Assembly (NCBI GenBank): GCA_025054905.1
Contig: JANWZF010000223.1
Location: 1-18,498, forward strand
DNA: 18,498 nt
From: Tepidimonas sp.
GTDB lineage: Bacteria; Pseudomonadota; Gammaproteobacteria; Burkholderiales; Burkholderiaceae_C
Reading direction: 5' to 3'
The notes beneath the pieces are model-generated. The model saw only the letters and a program-made list of their open reading frames with translations. It did no database searches and had not been told where the DNA came from. Of the stretch, positions 13,320 to 18,498 are shown piece after piece (the stretch's first letter is position 1; each line of letters opens with the position of its first letter). The translations under genes were made by a program, and so were the position numbers.

Positions 13320-14450
13320 TCACGCCGACAGCAGGGGGCCGCTGCGGATCGGTGCGCGGCCAGCCACCTTGGCCACCTCCAGACCGGCGATCGCGTAGCG
13401 CTCGCGGCTGCGGGCATACAGCGTGCCGCCATGGGCGGTGCGCAGCGGCGTGCTGCGCTCGGTGAGCGGGTCGATGATTTCGGCCACCACCTCACCGGGC
13501 TGCAACACTGCACCGACCGCCTGGCTGAAGACGATCACCCCCGGGTGCGGCGCGCGCAGCATCTCGGTGCCCGCCAGTGGGGTAGGGTGGCAGCGCGGCG
13601 GCGGTCGCGGGCCGGGGTCGCCGTCCAGCACGCCCAGCTCGCGCAGATAGGCCAGGATCGCCCGGGCATCGTGGCGGGCCAGCTCGTGGCTGACGTCGGC
13701 CTCACCGCGCAACTCGACGGTGGCGCTGGCGCACGCTTGCGGCAGCGGCAGCGGGCGCCCGGCTTGCTGAAGACGCGCCCGCAGTTGCGACCACAGGCCG
13801 GACAGCTGCTCGTCGAAAGGCTGGCCGCCGGCGCCGTAGTCAGCCACCAGCACGGTTTGCGCCTGCAGCCACGCCGCCAGCGGTTCCAGGGTCGGCCAGC
13901 AGGCGGTTTCGCTGTAGAGGTGCACCACCGCCTCGCTGTCGCAGTGCAGATCCAGCACCACATCGGCATCGACCGCCAGGCGCAGCAGGGTCCGACGCAA
14001 TCCTTGCAGCTCGTCGCAGGCGCTGGCGTCGGCCAGGGCCTGCAGCACCGCGGCGCGCACCCGCGCCACGTTGGCCTGCGCATCGCCGTCCAGTGCATCG
14101 CCCACCCGCTCCCACGCCCAGGCGGCCAGATCCGGGTAGTGACGGTTGAAATTTTCCGAGCTGCCCAGCTCGAAGCGCCCCATCGGCCGGTGATCGACGC
14201 GCTGGGCCAGGCCAATCGGGTTGGCCACCGGCACCAGCACCACCTCGCCGTGCACCGCAGCTGCCTGCTCGGCCTGCTGCAGCTGCTGCCGCAAATGATG
14301 GGCCACCAGCATGCCCGGCAGCTCATCGGCGTGCAGGCTGGCCTGGATGTACACCTTGGGCCGCGCGCCCGGTGTGCCGAAATGCAGACTGGTCAACCGA
14401 CGTTGGCTGCCCAGGCTGGTTTCAGGAAGCAAGTGATGGTCGATGCGCAT
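13320..14450 (-). CDS. aotO: Succinylglutamate desuccinylase/aspartoacylase-like protein, AotO type
   Basis: The 376-residue protein belongs to the M14-type desuccinylase/aspartoacylase group. The zinc site is visible as SLHADELPG (His40, Glu43) and LDLHCD (His169), with a candidate catalytic glutamate in ATVELRGEADVS (Glu246 or Glu250). SSENFNRHYPD (98-108) is the substrate-binding region, and a C-terminal beta barrel-like part follows (APHPGVIVFSQAVGAVLQPGE). The same gene position in the Pseudomonas aotJQMOP operon is occupied by aotO, which was reported as unnecessary for transport. An action on an N-acylated amino acid is plausible but untested. The gene starts 17 bases after aotM; no clear ribosome site is seen, so coupling to aotM translation is likely. 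Confidence 0.85.
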   Translation of the reverse strand: MRIDHHLLPETSLGSQRRLTSLHFGTPGARPKVYIQASLHADELPGMLVAHHLRQQLQQAEQAAAVHGEVVLVPVANPIGLAQRVDHRPMGRFELGSSENFNRHYPDLAAWAWERVGDALDGDAQANVARVRAAVLQALADASACDELQGLRRTLLRLAVDADVVLDLHCDSEAVVHLYSETACWPTLEPLAAWLQAQTVLVADYGAGGQPFDEQLSGLWSQLRARLQQAGRPLPLPQACASATVELRGEADVSHELARHDARAILAYLRELGVLDGDPGPRPPPRCHPTPLAGTEMLRAPHPGVIVFSQAVGAVLQPGEVVAEIIDPLTERSTPLRTAHGGTLYARSRERYAIAGLEVAKVAGRAPIRSGPLLSA

Positions 14451-14467
14451 GGATGGATCGGCACGAC

Positions 14468-15181
14468 TCAGGCGCGCCGGGGACCCAGATGGGCCAGAAA
14501 GCGCCGCTCGGCCCACCGGAACAGACCCACCAGCGTGAAGGTGATGGTCAGGTAGATCGCAGCGGCGAACAGATACGCTTCGAAGGGCAGGTAGAAATCC
14601 GAATACACGCGGCTGGCCGCTGCGGTCAGATCCAGCATCGCCGGCACGGTGCTGGCCAGGCTGGTGCTGTGCAGCATCATCACGACTTCGTTGCTGTAGG
14701 CCGGCAGGCTACGCCGCAAGGCACCGGGCATGATGATGCGCCACAGCACCTGGCGCGGCGACATCCCCATGGCGCGTGCGGCCTCCACCTCACCGTGCGG
14801 GGTTTCCCGCATCGCGCCGGCGATGATTTCGGCGGTGTAACCCGCGGTGTTGAGCGCAAAAGCCAGCAGCGCACAGAAAAAGGGCTCCTTGAACCAGGTC
14901 CACGGCCACAGCTCATCCCAGCGCGCCTGGATCCACTCCAGCTGGGCCAGCCCGTAATAGATCAGGTACACCTGAATCAGCAGGGGGGTGCCGCGGATCA
15001 CGTAGGTGTAGGCTCCTACCAGGCGCCGCAGCCAGCCGAGCGGGCTGTTCAGCGCCAGGGCCAGCCCGATCGCCAGCAGCCCGCCCACCGCCAGCGAAGC
15101 CAGCAGCAGTTTCAAGGTCGTCAGCAACCCCTCGGCGTAGAGCTGCAGCTGGGCGGGCTCGAAGATGACGGACCAGTTCAT
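14468..15181 (-). CDS. aotM: Arginine/ornithine-type ABC permease, AotM/HisM type
   Basis: A 237-residue inner-membrane permease of the polar amino acid family. It starts MNWSVIFEPAQLQLYAEGLL and has about five hydrophobic segments. YTYVIRGTPLLIQVYLIYYG is conserved near residue 60, and the ATPase-contacting EAA loop reads EVEAARAMGMSPRQVLWRII. It would form a heterodimer with AotQ. The insert WIQARWDELWPWTWFKEP (about 84-101) is typical of HisM-like partners. The gene begins 18 bases after aotQ ends, in the operon order J-Q-M-O-P. Confidence 0.92.
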   Translation of the reverse strand: MNWSVIFEPAQLQLYAEGLLTTLKLLLASLAVGGLLAIGLALALNSPLGWLRRLVGAYTYVIRGTPLLIQVYLIYYGLAQLEWIQARWDELWPWTWFKEPFFCALLAFALNTAGYTAEIIAGAMRETPHGEVEAARAMGMSPRQVLWRIIMPGALRRSLPAYSNEVVMMLHSTSLASTVPAMLDLTAAASRVYSDFYLPFEAYLFAAAIYLTITFTLVGLFRWAERRFLAHLGPRRA

Positions 15182-15199
15182 CGCGCGCGTTCCCGTCGT

Positions 15200-15898
15200 T
15201 CAGCCATGGGACCAGCCCTCGGCGCGGCGCACTCCGGCCTCGAAGCGGCGCTGCACCCAACGCAGCGCCCACAGGGAAGCCGACGTGTACAGCAAAAAAA
15301 GCGCGCCGACGAACAGAAAGAAAAAGAAGGGCTCGCGCGTGGCCGCCGAGGCCTGCTTGGCCAAAAACGTCATGTCTTTGAGCCCGATCAGGCTGACCAG
15401 TGCGGTGCTTTTGATCAGCACCAGCCAGTTGTTGGTGAAGCCGGGCAGGGCGTGGCGCACCATCTGCGGCAGCGTGATGCGCACGAACGTCGCCAGCCGC
15501 CCCATGCCAAAGGCCCACGCCGCCTCCATCTGCCCCCGTGGCACCGCCAGCATCGCCCCGCGGAAGGTCTCCGTCATGTAGGCGCCATAGATGAACCCGA
15601 GCGTGGCCACGCCGGCCACGAAGGGGTTGATGTCCACCGGTTCGCCGCGGCCCAGTGTCTCCAGCAGCGCATTCAGACCGATCGTGCCGCCGTAGAACAC
15701 CAGCAGCATCAGCACCAGCTCAGGCACGCCCCGGATCACGGTGGTGTAGAACGTGGCCAGGGCCACCAGCGGGGTGCGTCCGGAGAGTTTGGCCGCTGCC
15801 CCGAGCAGCCCGAGCAGCACCGCGATGGCCAGCGCCCCCAGCGACACGCCCACCGTCAGCAGCGCGCCGTGCAGAATGCCGGGAAGGTAGTCGAACAT
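15200..15898 (-). CDS. aotQ: Arginine/ornithine-type ABC permease, AotQ/HisQ type
   Basis: A 232-residue inner-membrane permease. It begins MFDYLPGILHGALLTVGVSL, carries TFYTTVIRGVPELVLMLLVF and the EAA loop QMEAAWAFGMGRLATFVRIT, and ends in a basic tail. ALPGFTNNWLVLIKSTALVS is the expected segment after the EAA loop. It is the first permease gene of the operon and is separated from the binding-protein gene by 75 bases containing a very stable hairpin. It pairs with AotM to form the membrane channel for the substrate delivered by AotJ. Confidence 0.92.
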   Translation of the reverse strand: MFDYLPGILHGALLTVGVSLGALAIAVLLGLLGAAAKLSGRTPLVALATFYTTVIRGVPELVLMLLVFYGGTIGLNALLETLGRGEPVDINPFVAGVATLGFIYGAYMTETFRGAMLAVPRGQMEAAWAFGMGRLATFVRITLPQMVRHALPGFTNNWLVLIKSTALVSLIGLKDMTFLAKQASAATREPFFFFLFVGALFLLYTSASLWALRWVQRRFEAGVRRAEGWSHG

Positions 15899-15913
15899 CG
15901 TGCGTCAACGACG

Positions 15914-15951
15914 ACGCGCCGCCGGGCGAGAGGGTGGACCCGGCGGCGCGT
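15914..15951 (-). promoter_or_regulatory. Strong intercistronic hairpin between aotJ and aotQ
   Basis: A perfect 13-base inverted repeat, ACGCGCCGCCGGG and CCCGGCGGCGCGT, with a 12-base loop fills the gap after the aotJ stop codon. There is no T-run. Hairpins at this position in binding-protein operons (for example malE-malF and hisJ-hisQ) protect the upstream message from 3' exonucleases, so the binding protein is made in excess over the membrane parts. The same role is inferred here. Confidence 0.6.
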
Positions 15952-15973
15952 GGCCTTCAGGGCATCGATCCGC

Positions 15974-16756
15974 TCAGTTGCCGTAGGGATCGAAGTCGAA
16001 ATACTTCTTGGCGATCTTGTCGTAGGTGCCGTCGGCCCGGATCGCCTTGATGGCTGCGTTGATGTCGGCCTTGAGCTTGTCTTGGCCTTTGCGCATCGCC
16101 ACGCCCACGCCGTAGCCAAAGTACTTCACATCGTACAGGTCCGGCCCGACGAAGCCATAGCCCTTGCCTTCGGGCTTGCTCAGAAAGCCGCCGGTGACCT
16201 CGACCTTGTCGGCCACCGTGCCATCCAGGCGGCCTGCCTTGATGTCCAGGTACACCTGATCCTGCGCTTCATAAGGGATGACCTGCACGCCCGCGGGCTT
16301 GAGCTCGCCCATGGCGTACTTTTCCTGCGTGCTGCCCTTGAGCACGCCGATCTTCTTGCCCTTCAGCGAAGCCGGGCCGCTGTAGGGCGTGCCCTGCTTG
16401 ACGACGATGCCGCTGGGGGTTTTGTAGTACTTGTCGCTGAAGTCCACCACCTTCAGGCGCTCGTCGGTGATCGACATCGAGCTGATGATGACGTCGTACT
16501 TGCGCGCCTGCAAACCCGGGATCATGCTGTCCCAGACCTGCTCGACATAGACGCATTTGCGGTTGAGCTTGGCGCAGATGGCTTCGGCGATGTCCACATC
16601 GAAGCCGGTCGGCTTGCCGTCGGGCGTCTTGTACGTGAACGGCTCGTAGGTGGCATCAATGGCCACGCGCAGCGTGTTGCCGGATTGGGCGTGGGCCCCC
16701 GTGGCAGTCAGCACGGCAGCCGCCAGGGCGGTGCTCAAAAGAATACGGCGATCCAT
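15974..16756 (-). CDS. aotJ: Periplasmic arginine/ornithine-type binding protein, AotJ/ArgT type
   Basis: A 260-residue family-3 solute-binding protein. The signal peptide is MDRRILLSTALAAAVLTATG with cleavage after AHA (residue 23). The family signature is GFDVDIAEAICAKL (51-64). Cys61 and Cys68 match the disulphide of HisJ/ArgT, and VWDSMIPGLQARKYDVIISS and SITDERLKVVDFSDKYY are conserved. AGRLDGTVADKVEVTGGFL (about 184-202) is the hinge-proximal region of lysine-arginine-ornithine binders. The ligand is probably a basic amino acid; arginine is favoured by the operon order. It is the first gene of the operon, and the 166-base region upstream holds the likely promoter. Confidence 0.93.
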   Translation of the reverse strand: MDRRILLSTALAAAVLTATGAHAQSGNTLRVAIDATYEPFTYKTPDGKPTGFDVDIAEAICAKLNRKCVYVEQVWDSMIPGLQARKYDVIISSMSITDERLKVVDFSDKYYKTPSGIVVKQGTPYSGPASLKGKKIGVLKGSTQEKYAMGELKPAGVQVIPYEAQDQVYLDIKAGRLDGTVADKVEVTGGFLSKPEGKGYGFVGPDLYDVKYFGYGVGVAMRKGQDKLKADINAAIKAIRADGTYDKIAKKYFDFDPYGN

Positions 16757-16865
16757 GGGTTCAAGCCCCCAGAGAAGAGTTGATGATGGCGTGCATTGTA
16801 GGTCGGTGCCAGGCGGGGGCTAGCGCGACGGAGACTTGGGGTTTCCCTTAGTTAACATAATACAC

Positions 16866-16894
16866 ATTGTAGAACTTCATCGGGTGGAGTCCAA
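16866..16894 (-). promoter_or_regulatory. Possible promoter of the aot operon
   Basis: On the minus strand TTGGAC (16889-16894) and TACAAT (16866-16871) are separated by 17 bases, in the AT-rich part of the gap between the ankyrin gene and aotJ. A second -10-like TATTAT (16857-16862) and the palindrome GTTAAC (16851-16856) follow. The leader would be about 105 bases. Another TACAAT (16795-16800) nearer the start has no matching -35. I see no convincing ArgR box. Confidence 0.35.
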
Positions 16895-16922
16895 GGCGCG
16901 TCCGCGGCTGACGCGCGGCGGC

Positions 16923-17627
16923 TCACCAAGTCCCCGGTGGGCGGCTGGCCCGCAGCGCCGCCGCGATGCGCCGAACCACGTGGTCGCGTCCGCTGCGGCG
17001 GGCAAACTCCAGCGCGTCCAGGCCCTGCTGGTTGCGCAGCGTGGCGTCGGCGCCTTCGTTGAGCAGCAGATCGACGACCTCGGCGCGGCCGTACAGCGCC
17101 GCCATCATCAGCGGCGTGCTGCCGTTGGGCGATTCGGCATCGATATAGGCATGGTGCTCCAGCAGCAGACGCGTGATGGCCAGTGCGGCGTCGCTCTTGC
17201 CGGTGGCCGCGTAATGCAACGGTGTCCAGCCCGGCCGGTTGACCTGCGCCCCACGCTGCAGCAGCGCGCGCACGATGTCGAGGTGTCCGCGCAGCGCCGC
17301 GATCATCAGCGCGTTTTCACCGACCGGATTGGTGGCTTCGACGTTCAGATCCCACTGCGTGACCAGATGACGCGCCACCTTCAGCGCGTCGCGCTGCAAC
17401 GCCAGCACCAGCGGCGGATTCAAGTCCGGATCGGGCGTGTTGACGTCCAGGCCGCGCAGCTGCAGTTCGATGACGGTGCTGACGTCGTCGCGGATGATGG
17501 CCGTGATGTAGCGGTCGTAGGCCCGTTGGGCCCGTGCCGCAGGCAGCCCGCCGAACCAGCCCGCAAGTCCGATCACAGCCATTAAAACAAGGGCTTGGCG
17601 TCGTTTTTCAAAGGGGTGCGCGAACAT
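16923..17627 (-). CDS. Secreted ankyrin-repeat protein
   Basis: The 234-residue product starts MFAHPFEKRRQALVLMAVIG with a signal peptide cleaved after AARA (about residue 33), so it is probably periplasmic. Four to five ankyrin repeats follow: NPPLVLALQRDALKVARHLV, GENALMIAALRGHLDIVRAL, WTPLHYAATGK..AITRLLLEHHAYIDAES, GSTPLMMAALYGRAEVVDLL and GLDALEFARRSGRDHVVRRI. The repeats mediate protein binding; no enzyme motif is present and the partner is unknown. The ATG at 17627 was chosen because the signal peptide follows directly; the open frame runs 30 residues further upstream. It starts 58 bases after tatD and is probably co-transcribed with it. Confidence 0.88.
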   Translation of the reverse strand: MFAHPFEKRRQALVLMAVIGLAGWFGGLPAARAQRAYDRYITAIIRDDVSTVIELQLRGLDVNTPDPDLNPPLVLALQRDALKVARHLVTQWDLNVEATNPVGENALMIAALRGHLDIVRALLQRGAQVNRPGWTPLHYAATGKSDAALAITRLLLEHHAYIDAESPNGSTPLMMAALYGRAEVVDLLLNEGADATLRNQQGLDALEFARRSGRDHVVRRIAAALRASRPPGTW

Positions 17628-17685
17628 GGGGCTCGGCCAGGCGTTCGTGCTCTGCGTGGGTGGCCTGAACGGACATGTGGGCTTT

Positions 17686-18498
17686 TCAGGCGGGTTGGGC
17701 GTGCGCCTGGGCTTCATCGCGGACGCGGTCGAACAGCTCGGTGAAATTGGCGCTGGTGATCTGGCCGACCTCCTCGGCCGTCACCCCATGCAACGCCGCC
17801 AGCTGGGCGGCCACCCAGGGCACGTAAGCCGGCGTGTTGACCTTGCCGCGGTGCGGAACCGGGGCCAGATAGGGGCTGTCGGTTTCGATCAGGGTGCGCT
17901 GCAGCGGCACGTAGCGGGCCACCTCCCGCAGGCTGGCCGCGTTCTTGAAGGTGATGATGCCCGAAAACGAGATCCAAAAGCCCATGTCCAGCACGGCACG
18001 GGCCACGTCCAGCGTTTCCGTGAAACAGTGAAAGACGCCGCGCACGGGGGGCAGCCCGTCCCCACCGCGGGAGCTCAGTCCCCCCTCTTCCCGCAGGATC
18101 GCCAGCGTGTCCGGCGCCGCTGCGCGGGTGTGGATGACCAGCGGCAGGCCAGCGCGGCGCGCGGCGCGGATGTGCACGCGAAAGCGCTGACGCTGCCATT
18201 CCATGTCGGCCACGCTGCGGCCTTCCAGCCGATAGTAGTCCAGCCCGGTCTCGCCAATGCCGACCACGCGCGCACGTGCGGCCAGCTCCAGCAGCCGCTG
18301 CTCGGTGGGCTCCTCGTCATGCTCGTGATCGGGATGCACGCCGACCGTGGCCCACAGGCGCGGCGTGCCCTCTGCGCCCCGCAGCGCCAGACGGTGCACC
18401 TCGTCAAAACGTTCCAGCGTGGTGCCGATGCACAGCGCGCGCGTCACACCAGCGGCACGCATGGCCGCCAGCACGCCCTCGAAGTCGCTTTGCAGTTC
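17686..18498 (-). CDS. tatD: TatD-family metal-dependent hydrolase, 5' end beyond the window
   Basis: The frame runs through the right edge, so the N-terminal FIDSHCHL metal motif is not visible; 270 residues are. TatD family motifs are present: VGVHPDHEHD, GIGETGLDYY with the metal-binding glutamate, LVIHTR, GVFHCFTETL and TLIETDSPYLAP with the metal-binding aspartate. TatD/YcfH enzymes are cytoplasmic TIM-barrel nucleases with 3'-5' exonuclease activity on single-stranded nucleic acid. A short glycine-rich insert (GLSSRGGDGLPPV) precedes HCF and is slightly longer than usual. A GTG at 18474 is in frame, but the upstream residues ELQSDFEG fit the family, so it is unlikely to be the start. 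Confidence 0.9.
   Translation of the reverse strand, partial: ELQSDFEGVLAAMRAAGVTRALCIGTTLERFDEVHRLALRGAEGTPRLWATVGVHPDHEHDEEPTEQRLLELAARARVVGIGETGLDYYRLEGRSVADMEWQRQRFRVHIRAARRAGLPLVIHTRAAAPDTLAILREEGGLSSRGGDGLPPVRGVFHCFTETLDVARAVLDMGFWISFSGIITFKNAASLREVARYVPLQRTLIETDSPYLAPVPHRGKVNTPAYVPWVAAQLAALHGVTAEEVGQITSANFTELFDRVRDEAQAHAQPA

Noticed and set aside
1..18498. CRISPR arrays, tRNA or rRNA genes
   Set aside because: No regularly spaced repeats, tRNA-like cloverleaf or rRNA sequence was recognised by eye. A tRNAscan or CRISPR search could confirm this.

Overview
The window is GC-rich DNA whose gene families and gene order suggest a betaproteobacterium of the order Burkholderiales, most likely Comamonadaceae-like. 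The clues are tandem cyanophycin synthetase genes, a TadA with an alpha/beta-hydrolase tail, and an aotJQMOP-type arginine transporter. The taxonomy is inferred; there is no rRNA here to confirm it.

Left part (1-2030) is an accessory junction made of mobile-element debris. It holds the tail of an unidentified ORF (2-175), the transposase-C-terminal end of an IS5-family element (236-510, minus strand), and a decayed IS481-family element with recognisable terminal inverted repeats (517-1333). Next come two near-identical integron attC sites (1333-1396 and 1838-1901) bracketing one gene cassette that carries a hicB-hicA toxin-antitoxin pair on the strand opposite to the attC orientation. A fragment of a second IS5-like transposase follows (about 1909-2028). 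No integrase is visible, so this is either the edge of an integron or an attC cluster lacking an integrase.

Middle part (2076-12485) is chromosomal. paiB and tadA overlap by 4 bases and are followed by an S66 LD-carboxypeptidase gene (ldcA). Convergent to it lies the cyanophycin locus on the minus strand: cphA' (724 aa, Mur-type P-loop destroyed) followed 24 bp later by cphA (865 aa, P-loop intact). Divergent from cphA' is a 766-aa ABC exporter half-transporter with an N-terminal soluble domain and a four-cysteine zinc-ribbon, overlapping a DUF1854 gene. These last two are known companions of cyanophycin genes in betaproteobacteria, with unknown roles.

Right part (12520-18498) holds a minus-strand operon of aotJQMOP type: periplasmic binding protein, two permeases, an M14-type desuccinylase/aspartoacylase-like protein and the ATPase. 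It probably imports arginine and/or ornithine. A perfect 13-bp hairpin separates the binding-protein gene from the permeases. Further right are a secreted ankyrin-repeat protein and a TatD-family metal hydrolase that runs off the window edge.

Taken together, arginine import sits beside storage of arginine as the Asp-Arg polymer cyanophycin. The most thought-provoking details are an apparent split of active sites between CphA and CphA', the ABC/DUF1854 pair, the degenerate hydrolase fused to TadA, and the reversed hicBA cassette whose toxin stop codon coincides with the cassette boundary.
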